Below, piece after piece: positions 17,672 through 25,246 of a stretch of 64,000 bases of DNA (position 1 is the first letter of the stretch; the number at the start of each line of letters is the position of its first letter). Under the pieces are notes generated by a model. It did not search any database. It saw nothing but the letters and a program-made list of their open reading frames with translations, and was not told the DNA's origin. Made by a program: the position numbers and the translations under genes. Location: contig NZ_LR131147.1 of NCBI RefSeq assembly GCF_900626285.1, positions 1,074,610 to 1,138,609 of the forward strand, in the 5' to 3' direction. This DNA is from Intestinimonas massiliensis (ex Afouda et al. 2020). GTDB taxonomy: Bacteria; Bacillota; Clostridia; Oscillospirales; Oscillospiraceae.

Positions 17672-19030
17672 TTACAGCTGCTTATACACTTCTTCCAGCA
17701 CGGTCTGGATGGGCAGGCCGTTGGCCCGGGCCAGAGCGGCCGCCGATTCATACTCCGGCGTCACGTGGCTGGTGCCAAAGCCCCGGGCGGTCTTGACAGC
17801 TACCGTTCCCCAGCGGGTCTCCACCGTTTGGGAGCCGGGGGTGAGAAAGTATTTTCCGCACCGGCGGACCCGCAGGCCGTTGGTGGTGGTCTGGGTCAGC
17901 ACCGCCCGGGCCAGCTCCCCCTCCTTGTCCACATTGCACAGCACGGTGAGCACATGGCCGGGCCGGCCCTTCTTCATGGTGCCGGGGACGGTGTACACGT
18001 CCAGGGCACCCAGCTCCAGCAGGCGGGCAGCGGCAAAGGCAAGGGCCTCGGGGGTCATGTCGTCGATGTTGCACACCAGCTCGCAGATCTCCCCGTTGGC
18101 GCCGCTGCCGTCCTCTCCCAGAATAGCCCGGACGCAGTTGGCCCGGCCCTCAAAGACCTTGGTGCCCACACCGCACCCCACGGCGCCCACCGTCATGGGA
18201 GGCATGGGGCCGAAAGACTGGGCAAAGTGGGTGAGCAGGGCCGCCCCGGTGGGGGTGCACAGCTCCCCCATCACCTCCCCGCCGTACACCGGCACGCCGG
18301 TGAGCAGGTTGGCGGTAGCGGGGGCGGGCACCGGCATGATGCCGTGGGCGCAGCGCACCGTACCGCTTCCCACGTGGACGGGAGACACCACCACCCGGTC
18401 CGGGTGGAGCAGGTAGAGGGCGTAGCACACGCCGGTGACGTCGGCCACCGCGTCCAGGGCCCCCACCTCGTGGTAGTGGACGTCCCCCACCGGGCAGCCG
18501 TGGGCCTTGGCCTCCGCCCGGGCGATGGCGTCGTACACCCCACGGGCGTTGGCCTTCACCTCCTCCGGCAGGTCCAGGGAATCAATGATCTCCGCGATGT
18601 GGCCGGGGGTGGCGTGGTGGTGATGGTGGTGCTCATGGTCGTGGTCGTGAGGATGGTCGTGGTGATGGTCATGGTCATGGTCATGGTCATGGTCATGGTC
18701 ATGCTCATGGTCATGCTCATGGTCATGCTCATGGTCATGCTCATGGTCATGCTCATGGTCATGGTCATGGTCATGGTCATGATCGTGGTCATGGTCATGG
18801 CCGTGATCATGGTCGTGCTCCAGCTCCTCCTGACCGTGGACGGTGACCTTCATGTGGGTGCCGGAAATGCCGCCGGAGGTCCCCTTCACCGCCTCCAGCC
18901 GGACACCGGGCAGGCCCAGGCCGTTCATGGTGTTGAGGAAACCCTCCTTGTCCTCCAGCAGCTCGTACAGGGCGGACATGAGCATATCCCCTGCCGCCCC
19001 CATGTGACATTCGATATAAAGCGTTTTCAC
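17672..19030 (-). CDS. larC: Nickel insertion protein for the nickel-pincer cofactor
   Basis: LarC (452 residues) inserts nickel into the pyridinium-dithiocarboxylate mononucleotide made by LarB and LarE. It opens with YIECHMGAAGDM and carries VCNIDDMTPE in the C-terminal half. Here both halves are in one frame, unlike the Lactobacillus plantarum gene, which needs a frameshift. Residues about 72-138 are almost pure His with Asp/Glu, more than 35 histidines, a likely nickel store. The start is GTG, overlapping the larB stop as GTGA. Confidence 0.93.
   Translation of the reverse strand: MKTLYIECHMGAAGDMLMSALYELLEDKEGFLNTMNGLGLPGVRLEAVKGTSGGISGTHMKVTVHGQEELEHDHDHGHDHDHDHDHDHDHDHEHDHEHDHEHDHEHDHEHDHDHDHDHDHDHHHDHPHDHDHEHHHHHHATPGHIAEIIDSLDLPEEVKANARGVYDAIARAEAKAHGCPVGDVHYHEVGALDAVADVTGVCYALYLLHPDRVVVSPVHVGSGTVRCAHGIMPVPAPATANLLTGVPVYGGEVMGELCTPTGAALLTHFAQSFGPMPPMTVGAVGCGVGTKVFEGRANCVRAILGEDGSGANGEICELVCNIDDMTPEALAFAAARLLELGALDVYTVPGTMKKGRPGHVLTVLCNVDKEGELARAVLTQTTTNGLRVRRCGKYFLTPGSQTVETRWGTVAVKTARGFGTSHVTPEYESAAALARANGLPIQTVLEEVYKQL
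18622..18812. repeat. Tandem GGTCAT/GCTCAT hexamer array inside larC
   Basis: Simple 6-bp and 12-bp tandem units encode the His-Asp/Glu run of LarC. The array can gain or lose units without changing frame, so copy number probably varies between strains. Confidence 0.9.
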
Positions 19031-19785
19031 TGCAATCCCTCCATCTGATTGATCATGCTGGCCAGATAGCCGGCGCCGAAGCCGTTGTCGATATTCACCA
19101 CGCTGCACCCGGAGGCGCAGGAGTTGAGCATGGCCAGCAGGGCGGACAGGCCGCCGAAGCTGGCGCCGTAGCCCACGCTGGTGGGCACCGCCACCACCGG
19201 GCAGTCCACCAGGCCGCCGATGACCGAGGCCAGGGCACCCTCCATACCCGCCACCGCCACCACGCACCGGGCGCTCATCAGGGGTCCCAGGTTGCTCAGC
19301 AGCCGGTGGAGGCCCGCCACTCCCACGTCGTACAGCCGAGTGACCTTATTGCCCATGATCTCGGCAGTGAGGGCGGCCTCCTCCGCCACCGGCATATCGC
19401 TGGTGCCGCCGGTGGCCACCACGATGTGGCCCAGCTCCGTCCGCTCCCCGGGGAAGGCGATCCCCAGCTTGGGAATGGGCCGGTAGTCCAGGGGCACCGA
19501 CTGCTCCACCACCTTGGCGGCCTCCTCTCCCATGCGGGTAATGAGGATATTTTTACAGCCCCGCTCCCCCATGACGGCGGCGATGCCGGCGATCTGCTCC
19601 GGGGTCTTGCCCGCCCCGTAGATCACCTCCGCCGCTCCCTGGCGCACTGAGCGGTGGAAATCCACCTTGGCGTAGCCCAGGTCCTCAAAGGGCTTCTGCT
19701 TCAGCTCCAGCAGGGCGTCCTCCGGGGAGGTCTCCCCCGACTTGACCGCCCGCAGCAGCTGCAGAATGTCGTGCTTGTTGTCCAT
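19027..19785 (-). CDS. larB: Nickel-pincer cofactor biosynthesis carboxylase LarB
   Basis: 252 residues. LarB carboxylates and hydrolyses nicotinic acid adenine dinucleotide in the first step of the pathway. It has a PurE-like C-terminal half, visible as VVATGGTSDMPVAEEA, VAVAGMEGALASVIGG and VPTSVGYGAS. It starts 4 bp after larE ends and overlaps larC. Confidence 0.94.
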   Translation of the reverse strand: MDNKHDILQLLRAVKSGETSPEDALLELKQKPFEDLGYAKVDFHRSVRQGAAEVIYGAGKTPEQIAGIAAVMGERGCKNILITRMGEEAAKVVEQSVPLDYRPIPKLGIAFPGERTELGHIVVATGGTSDMPVAEEAALTAEIMGNKVTRLYDVGVAGLHRLLSNLGPLMSARCVVAVAGMEGALASVIGGLVDCPVVAVPTSVGYGASFGGLSALLAMLNSCASGCSVVNIDNGFGAGYLASMINQMEGLQ

Positions 19786-19789
19786 CCTT

Positions 19790-20533
19790 TTACCTCCCCG
19801 CCAGGTCCAGCAGAACGGCGGAGAAGTCCGCCTTCAGGGCCCGGTTGATCTCATCATGCAGTTCGGCGGCCCGCTCCATCTGGTCCGCCGGCACCTGGAT
19901 GCGGGCGGCGTCTCCCAGCAGCCGCACCCGGAAGTCGGTAAAGCCCAGCTTGAACAGGGCGGCCTCGCTCCGCTCCACCTTGGCCAGGGCCTCCGCCGTG
20001 ATGGCGGTGCCGGTGGGTACCCGGGTGGCCAGGCAGGCGTAGGCCGGCTTGTCCCAGGTGAACAGCCCCGCCTCTTTGGACAGCTGCCGCACCTGGTCCT
20101 TGGTCAGGCCGCACTCCCGCAGGGGGGAGCGGACCTCCAGCTCCTTCAGCGCCTGCATGCCCGGCCGGTCCCCCGCGTCGTCCGAAGCGTTGGTGCCGTC
20201 CAGCAGCACCGAATAGCCGTCGGCCGCCGCCCGCTTCCACAGGTTGGTGAACAGTGCCTTTTTGCAGTAATAGCACCGCCGGGGACCGTTGGCCGCCGCC
20301 TCCGGTACCGCCAGCACGTCCGCCTCCACCACCGTCAGGGGGACGTTCAGTTCGGCGGCCAGCTTCTGGGCGTCGGCCAGCTCGAAGGCGGGCTGGAACA
20401 CCGTGTGCACATAATAGGCCCGCACCTCCCGGCCGTACTGTCTGGCCGCCCACAGCACCAGGGCGGAATCCGTCCCGCCGGAGAAGGCCACCGCCGCCCG
20501 GGGATTCTGGTCAAAAAACTCCTTCAGCGTCAT
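19790..20533 (-). CDS. larE: Sulfur insertase LarE
   Basis: 247-residue PP-loop ATP pyrophosphatase family protein that thiolates the pincer precursor. The PP-loop AVAFSGGTDSALVLWAA is at about residues 14-30, and RCYYCKK, with the Cys pair characteristic of LarE, near residue 88. AAGGAG precedes the ATG at 20533. It is the first gene of an eight-gene unit and has a terminator-bearing leader. larA itself is not in the window. Confidence 0.93.
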   Translation of the reverse strand: MTLKEFFDQNPRAAVAFSGGTDSALVLWAARQYGREVRAYYVHTVFQPAFELADAQKLAAELNVPLTVVEADVLAVPEAAANGPRRCYYCKKALFTNLWKRAAADGYSVLLDGTNASDDAGDRPGMQALKELEVRSPLRECGLTKDQVRQLSKEAGLFTWDKPAYACLATRVPTGTAITAEALAKVERSEAALFKLGFTDFRVRLLGDAARIQVPADQMERAAELHDEINRALKADFSAVLLDLAGR

Positions 20534-20549
20534 CCTATCGCTCCTTCGC

Positions 20550-20584
20550 AAAAAAAGAAGGCATACCGATCTGGTATGCCTTCT
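20550..20584 (-). terminator. Intrinsic terminator in the larE leader
   Basis: A perfect 12-bp stem (20556-20567 with 20573-20584) and a T7 run on the minus strand lie 17 bp upstream of the larE ATG and 100 bp downstream of its promoter. A competing shorter stem, ATGCC-AGAA-GGCAT, overlaps its 5' arm. It is an attenuator candidate rather than an operon end. Confidence 0.8.
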
Positions 20585-20680
20585 GGCATCATTCCCGTCG
20601 TTCCTCGCGGGATCGTACACATATCATAAAAAATTTGCACATGGGGATCTTCGGATCCCCTCCCCAGCTTCCAGCTGGGA
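20585..20680 (-). ncRNA. Structured larE leader, possible metal- or metabolite-sensing element
   Basis: Between the promoter and the attenuator the transcript folds into hairpins at 20663-20679 (CCCAGC/GCTGGG) and 20643-20660 (GGGGATC/GATCCCC), and a weaker one near 20593-20617. I cannot match it to a known riboswitch by eye. A nickel/cobalt riboswitch would suit the genes but is not shown. Confidence 0.45.
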
Positions 20681-20685
20681 ATTTT

Positions 20686-20714
20686 ATTATACCAGCTTGT
20701 CCGACCCCTGACAA
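20686..20714 (-). promoter_or_regulatory. Promoter of the larE-to-importer operon
   Basis: On the minus strand TTGTCA (20714-20709), a 17-bp spacer and TATAAT (20691-20686). Confidence 0.75.
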
Positions 20715-20738
20715 GTCCTGTTTTTCTTCCAAAAGCGG

Positions 20739-20767
20739 TTGCAAAAAGCGGATGCCTTGGATATGAT
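20739..20767 (+). promoter_or_regulatory. Promoter of the HD hydrolase gene
   Basis: TTGCAA (20739-20744), a 17-bp spacer and TATGAT (20762-20767), about 40 bp before the start. Confidence 0.55.
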
Positions 20768-20805
20768 AAGAACTGTATATCGCCTGCGAAGGAGGGGAAT
20801 TTCCC

Positions 20806-21468
20806 TTGTATATCACCTACGACATGGTACGTCAGTCGGAAGAGATCCGCACTTATATCACCCAGGCAGACCAGTCCCTGTCCGCCCTGGGCTTCACCGA
20901 GCACAGCTTCGCCCACGTGACCCGCTGCGCCCAGCTGGCCGCTCAGATCCTGGAAAAGCTGGGATACAGCAAAGACGAGCAGGAGCTGGCCCGCATCGCC
21001 GGGTTCATGCACGACATCGGCAACGTGGTCAACCGCCACGACCACGCCGAAACCGGCGCGGTGATGGCCTTCCGCATCCTGGACAAGATGGGCATGTCCC
21101 CCGCCGGGGTGGCTGCCGTCATTACCGCCATCGGTCACCACGACGACCCCACCGCCTTCCCCGTCAATCCGGTGGCCGCCGCCCTGATCCTGGCCGACAA
21201 GACCGATGTGCGCCGCAGCCGGGTGCGCAACAAGGACCACAAGAGTTTCGACATCCATGACCGGGTGAATTACGCCGCCGAGCGCTCCGAACTGAACCTG
21301 GACCCGGACCAGCACACCATCACCCTCTCCCTGTCCATCAACACCGAGTTCTGCGCCGTGATGGACTATTTTGAGATCTTCCTGGAGCGGATGCTGCTGT
21401 GCCGCCGGGCGGCCGATCACCTGAAGCTCACTTTCAAGCTGGACATCAACGGTCTGACCCTCTTATAA
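20806..21468 (+). CDS. HD-domain phosphohydrolase
   Basis: 220 residues with the HD signature: H at EHSFAHVTRC, then FMHDIGNVVNRHDHAE and GHHDDPTAF, giving the metal ligands of an HD phosphohydrolase. The start is a TTG ten bases after GGAGGGG; the next ATG (20824) would shorten it by six residues. The C-terminal third has no domain I recognise. The substrate, perhaps a nucleotide, is unknown. It is monocistronic. Confidence 0.8.
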   Translation: MYITYDMVRQSEEIRTYITQADQSLSALGFTEHSFAHVTRCAQLAAQILEKLGYSKDEQELARIAGFMHDIGNVVNRHDHAETGAVMAFRILDKMGMSPAGVAAVITAIGHHDDPTAFPVNPVAAALILADKTDVRRSRVRNKDHKSFDIHDRVNYAAERSELNLDPDQHTITLSLSINTEFCAVMDYFEIFLERMLLCRRAADHLKLTFKLDINGLTLL

Positions 21469-21527
21469 TGAATACAACTCCCCTCCCCGCCGGGAGTTCT
21501 TACCGTAAAACCCCATATATAGCACAA

Positions 21528-22020
21528 CCCCCCGGCCATCCAACGTGACCGGGGGGCTACTTTTCGACCTGGGGTTCAATCACTTTTGCTACCTCATACT
21601 TTCTGCAGATTTACCGTTCCCTGGATTCGGATCACTTGAAACTGCCATGGATCTCTTGTTTCTCACAACGCATTGGCACTGGGTTCCGTCTTCAGCAAAC
21701 TTCGCGTCAGAGGTTTCCTTGTTGTGCACTTCACTTCATTGAACTGGTTGGGAATACGTGGGAAACTGGAGTTTCAGGTTTACCGACCGCCATGGTTCGG
21801 TATGGAAAGATTCGAGATGGGATTCCTCTTCACCCTTTTGAGTATCCAGATCTGGCGTTCCTCTAGCAAGCTACCCTCAGGCTTCACCTCCTGAGCTTGG
21901 GAATTTGCCGCTCAGTAAGGTCGGCTCATCGGCTTCCTTGTCTGAGTCTGGAGATCCTTTTCCTCGATCGGGTTCCGAGACTTCCTAGTACATCGGGAAC
22001 ACCTCTTTCTCTTTCTTTCT
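21528..22020 (-). ncRNA. Unidentified ~0.5 kb structured noncoding RNA
   Basis: A 490-bp AT-richer stretch with no credible gene on either strand has a consensus promoter at one end (minus, 22055-22027) and a GC hairpin at the other (21528-21535 with 21549-21556). Read on the minus strand it contains many local stems, for example CTCAGG/CCTGAG (21876-21895), TACCGA/TCGGTA (21781-21802) and GAAACT/AGTTTC, separated by purine-rich loops. It does not look like tmRNA, RNase P, SRP or 6S RNA. Large ornate RNAs such as OLE, ROOL or GOLLD are possible relatives. Confidence 0.6.
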
Positions 22021-22026
22021 GGCTAT

Positions 22027-22055
22027 ATTGTACTACTGGTTCTGGCATTTGTCAA
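22027..22055 (-). promoter_or_regulatory. Promoter of the noncoding RNA
   Basis: On the minus strand a perfect TTGACA (22055-22050), a 17-bp spacer and TACAAT (22032-22027). No gene follows for about 500 bp. Confidence 0.75.
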
Positions 22056-22110
22056 TATGCTTTTGTGCGAATTTACTTATTTTTTCTTTTGACAGGAAGT
22101 CTTGCCCTTC

Positions 22111-22149
22111 GCCCCGCTTTGGTATAAAATAAAAAAAGCGGGGCTTTTT
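22111..22149 (+). terminator. Terminator-like hairpin before the HIT gene
   Basis: GCCCCGCTTT (22111-22120) pairs with AAAGCGGGGC (22135-22144) and is followed by T5. The 14-nt loop contains TATAAAAT, so the site may double as a -10 region for the HIT gene. It could end upstream transcription or attenuate HIT expression. Confidence 0.6.
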
Positions 22150-22182
22150 CGGGCCCTATATTCCGTTGAAAGGAGGCAGCTT

Positions 22183-22521
22183 ATGAGCGACTGTCTGTTC
22201 TGTAAGATCGCGGCGGGTGAGATCCCGTCCAATAAGGTCTATGAGGATGATCTGGTCTATGCCTTTTACGACATCGACCCCCAGGCGCCCACCCACTTCC
22301 TGGTGATTCCCAAGGCCCATATCGGCTCCTGCGGGGAGATCACGGCGGAGAACTCCGCCGTGATGGCCCATGCCTTTGAGGTCATCTCCCAGGTGACCCG
22401 TGAGATGGGCATTACCGACTTCCGGGTGGTGTCCAACTGCGGGCCCCAGGCGGGGCAGAGCGTGCCCCACCTCCATTTCCATGTCCTGGCCGGCCGGGAC
22501 ATGACCTGGCCTCCCGGCTGA
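22183..22521 (+). CDS. HIT-family nucleotide-binding hydrolase
   Basis: 112 residues, the usual length of a bacterial histidine-triad (Hint-like) phosphoramidase acting on adenosine phosphoramidates. It starts CLFCKIAAGEIP and ends with the triad HLHFHV. AAAGGAGG precedes the ATG. Its stop overlaps the next ATG by one base (TGATG), so the membrane protein is translationally coupled. Confidence 0.93.
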   Translation: MSDCLFCKIAAGEIPSNKVYEDDLVYAFYDIDPQAPTHFLVIPKAHIGSCGEITAENSAVMAHAFEVISQVTREMGITDFRVVSNCGPQAGQSVPHLHFHVLAGRDMTWPPG

Positions 22522-24560
22522 TGAAGCGGCATACGGTTTCGTTCAGGCCCCTCCCATGCCTGGCGTGGGGAGGGGCCTGGGTCTGTCTGTCGGGGCTGGC
22601 CCTGGTGCGGCTGTGGGCCCTGCTGTACGGACGGCTGCCCAGCCTGGCTATCCCCGCCCTGGCAGTTATCCTGACCGGGGCGGTACTGCTGGCAGGGTGG
22701 CGGCTGGATGTGCCCAGGCGCTTTCTTCTCCCCTTCGGCCCCACCTGGAAGACCGCCCTGCTGGCCGTCGTCGCCTTTGTGCCCGGCATGGCCCTGGACA
22801 CCAGCTACGAGCTGTTCAATGTGGGGAGCATGGCCATCGGCACTCTCCCCTTCCGGCTGCTGTGCGGTATCGGCAGCGGGCTGTTCTTCTCCTGCGTGGT
22901 GCTGGCCCTGGTGTGGGCGGGGAAAACCTTCGGCAGGATTTCCATGCCCCGGGGGAGCACCTTCCTGGCCATCGTGCTGGTGGTCAACGTCATCACCGCC
23001 CTCTACTGTACCGGCACCGCCACGGTGTACTACTGGGACACCAACATCTACTGGAGCTCCAGCACCATGCTGGCGGAGCAAAGCCTGGGTCTGGCCCAGC
23101 TGCGGCTGGTGGCGGAGAGCGTCATCACCCAGGAGTACAACTACCTGCTCTCCTTCCCTCTGTCCCTGGTGATGCGGGTGCTGGGCACCAACCGGTACGT
23201 GTTCCTGTTCGCCGCGGTGAATCTGTACGTGCTGCCCGCCCTGCTGGGGATGCTGGTGCTGGGCCGCCGGAGCCGCCACGGCGGCATCCTGCTGTGCTGC
23301 GCCACTCCCATGCTGCTGTACACCGCCCTCACCGGCTTTGTGGATGTGGCCGCCGCCGGTGCGGGGATCTGGGCCTTCCTCATCTATACGGATGAATCCC
23401 GGCCCCAGGCCGCCCGGGGCATTCTCACCGGCGGGCTGCTCACCCTGGTGTTCCTGCTGCGGCGGTACTTCTTCTTCTTCACCGTGTCCTTCGGCGTGGC
23501 CGCCTTCCTGGCCCTGCTGGTACGGCGGACCCAGTGGAGATCCTTCCTCACCATGGCGGTGACCGGCGTGGGCTTCAGCCTGTTCTTCGGCCAGAGCTTT
23601 GTGGTGAGCCAGGTGCTGTCGGCCAACTACTCCGACACCTACTCCGCCTACGACCAGGGCCGGTGGATCGACCTGGTGATGCTGTGCCGCTATTACGGCT
23701 ACCTCATGATGGCGGTGGCCCTGGTGTGCGTGATCTTCCTGCTGATCCGGTCCAAAAGCCGGTACGGCGCCCTGCTGTGCCTGTGCCAGCCGGTGCTCTG
23801 CCTCTGGCTCTTCACCCGGATCCAGTCCCACGGGCAGCAGCACCTGCTGCTCTACCTGCCCGCCTTCTGCTTCGCCCTGGCGGGAGGCATGGAGCTTCTG
23901 CCGGAACGCCGGAGAGTCCGGTGGGTGCCCTGGGTATTGGCCCTGTGCACGTTGGGCAGTTCCTTCCTGCCCCGGCCTCAGCCCTCCCACCCCTCGGAGA
24001 TCGCGGTGCCGGATCCCCTGCCCGCCTTCACCTATGTGCCCGGACAGCGCACCGATCTGGCCCAGCTGGTGGCTCTGCGGGTGTACGTGGACAGCCTGTC
24101 GGCGGAGGAGCCCAAGACCGCCGCGGTGATCGCCTCCTCCTTTACCTTTAATTCCAGCATCTACGACAACACTTTGCGGTCCCTGAACATTCCCGCCTCC
24201 GGCGGGCCCGCCACCTCTGTCATCTATTTCGCCACGGTGGACAAGCGGGACGGCTTCTCCTGGAACGCCCTCACCGCCGACTACCTCATCGTGGCCGATC
24301 CGGTACAGACCCACCTGGGGGCGGACAACCAGCACATCCTCACCGTGCTGGCCCAGCCGGTGCTGGACGGCACGGGGATCGGCACCGCCTACCGGCGGCT
24401 GGATCAGTCCTTCCCTCTGGAGGACGGGGTGACGGTCTACGTCTATGAGCGGACCCGGGACATCACTCAGGCGGAGTATCAGAGCATTTCCGACACACTG
24501 ACAGCCCTCTATCCCGACTACGCCGGCCTGTACCAAGTGCCCGCCGGCCTTTTCTCCTGA
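22521..24560 (+). CDS. Large polytopic membrane protein, GT-C-like
   Basis: 679 residues with about eleven membrane helices up to residue 490, then a 190-residue extracytoplasmic domain. An acidic motif after helix four (YYWDTNIYWSS) and the layout resemble GT-C glycosyltransferases that use lipid-linked sugars, but similarity is only architectural. It is coupled to the HIT gene by a one-base overlap. The function is unproven; a cell-envelope role is likely. Confidence 0.6.
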   Translation: MKRHTVSFRPLPCLAWGGAWVCLSGLALVRLWALLYGRLPSLAIPALAVILTGAVLLAGWRLDVPRRFLLPFGPTWKTALLAVVAFVPGMALDTSYELFNVGSMAIGTLPFRLLCGIGSGLFFSCVVLALVWAGKTFGRISMPRGSTFLAIVLVVNVITALYCTGTATVYYWDTNIYWSSSTMLAEQSLGLAQLRLVAESVITQEYNYLLSFPLSLVMRVLGTNRYVFLFAAVNLYVLPALLGMLVLGRRSRHGGILLCCATPMLLYTALTGFVDVAAAGAGIWAFLIYTDESRPQAARGILTGGLLTLVFLLRRYFFFFTVSFGVAAFLALLVRRTQWRSFLTMAVTGVGFSLFFGQSFVVSQVLSANYSDTYSAYDQGRWIDLVMLCRYYGYLMMAVALVCVIFLLIRSKSRYGALLCLCQPVLCLWLFTRIQSHGQQHLLLYLPAFCFALAGGMELLPERRRVRWVPWVLALCTLGSSFLPRPQPSHPSEIAVPDPLPAFTYVPGQRTDLAQLVALRVYVDSLSAEEPKTAAVIASSFTFNSSIYDNTLRSLNIPASGGPATSVIYFATVDKRDGFSWNALTADYLIVADPVQTHLGADNQHILTVLAQPVLDGTGIGTAYRRLDQSFPLEDGVTVYVYERTRDITQAEYQSISDTLTALYPDYAGLYQVPAGLFS

Positions 24561-24565
24561 CAAGC

Positions 24566-24601
24566 AGACAGCGCCTGCCCCCAAGGGGGCAGGCGCTGTC
24601 T
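24566..24601. terminator. Bidirectional terminator
   Basis: An almost uninterrupted 16-17 bp stem (AGACAGCGCCTGCCCC arms) lies between the convergent membrane-protein and spoVAC genes. Confidence 0.85.
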
Positions 24602-25036
24602 TTATGCTCCGAACAAAACCAGCAGCAGGCCATAGATCACGCTGGCCGAGATGCCGTATACCAGTACCGGCCCGGCGATGACGAACAGCTTGGCCCCCAC
24701 GCCCATCACCAGACCCTCACTGCGGAACTCCAGGGCGGGGGACACCACCGCGTTGGCAAAGCCGGTGATGGGCACCAGGGTGCCCGCCCCGGCATGCTTG
24801 GCCAGCTTGTCGAACCAGCCCAGGCCGGTGAACAGGGCGGACAGAAAGATCAGGGTCACCGACACCGCCGTCCCGGCCTGGTCCTGATCCAGCCCCCATC
24901 CGGCGTACAGATTCAGCAGGCCCTGCCCCAGCACGGAGATGGCCCCGCCCACCAGAAAAGCCCACAGCAGATTCTTGCCCATGGGGGATGGTTTAGCCTT
25001 GGCGTTCACAAGGCGCTCATATTCCTGATTGGTCAT
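24602..25036 (-). CDS. spoVAC: Stage V sporulation protein AC
   Basis: 144 residues with about four membrane helices. It has the family segments NLLWAFLVGGAIS, TLIFLSALFTGLGWFDKLAKHAGAGTLVPITGFANAVVSPALE and GVGAKLF. SpoVA proteins move dipicolinic acid into and out of spores, and SpoVAC is the mechanosensitive channel part. AAGGAGA is spaced for the ATG at 25036; a GTG two codons earlier is less likely. spoVAD and spoVAE are not adjacent, so this is a solitary copy. Confidence 0.9.
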   Translation of the reverse strand: MTNQEYERLVNAKAKPSPMGKNLLWAFLVGGAISVLGQGLLNLYAGWGLDQDQAGTAVSVTLIFLSALFTGLGWFDKLAKHAGAGTLVPITGFANAVVSPALEFRSEGLVMGVGAKLFVIAGPVLVYGISASVIYGLLLVLFGA

Positions 25037-25148
25037 GTGCACATCTCTCCTTTTCCTTCATCTTTTCCCCACCGGAAGTATTTATACACGCCAATTTTCC
25101 GGGTCCGGTAAAGCGGACCGATCAAGCTGTAAAAATGCTTCTGAAGTG

Positions 25149-25177
25149 TTGCCAAAGCTTTTAGTTGGGAGTACAAT
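25149..25177 (+). promoter_or_regulatory. Promoter of the beta-helix SLH protein gene
   Basis: TTGCCA (25149-25154), a 17-bp spacer and TACAAT (25172-25177), giving a leader of about 60 nt. Confidence 0.65.
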
Positions 25178-25246
25178 GTGAACCGCGTCTCTCGACCGCC
25201 CGGACAGGCGGTCAGCAGATTCTATGTACAAGGAGGAATATGTAAC

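Noticed and set aside
15331..17796. 821-codon plus-strand open frame
   Set aside because: Antisense to the permease and binding-protein genes, low complexity, no start signals.
18622..18812. Regular short repeats resembling a CRISPR-like or satellite array
   Set aside because: Units are 6-12 bp without spacers and are translated as the His-rich tract of LarC.
21545..22127. Several overlapping plus-strand open frames of 60-80 codons
   Set aside because: None has a ribosome site or protein-like composition; the region is better explained by the minus-strand RNA.
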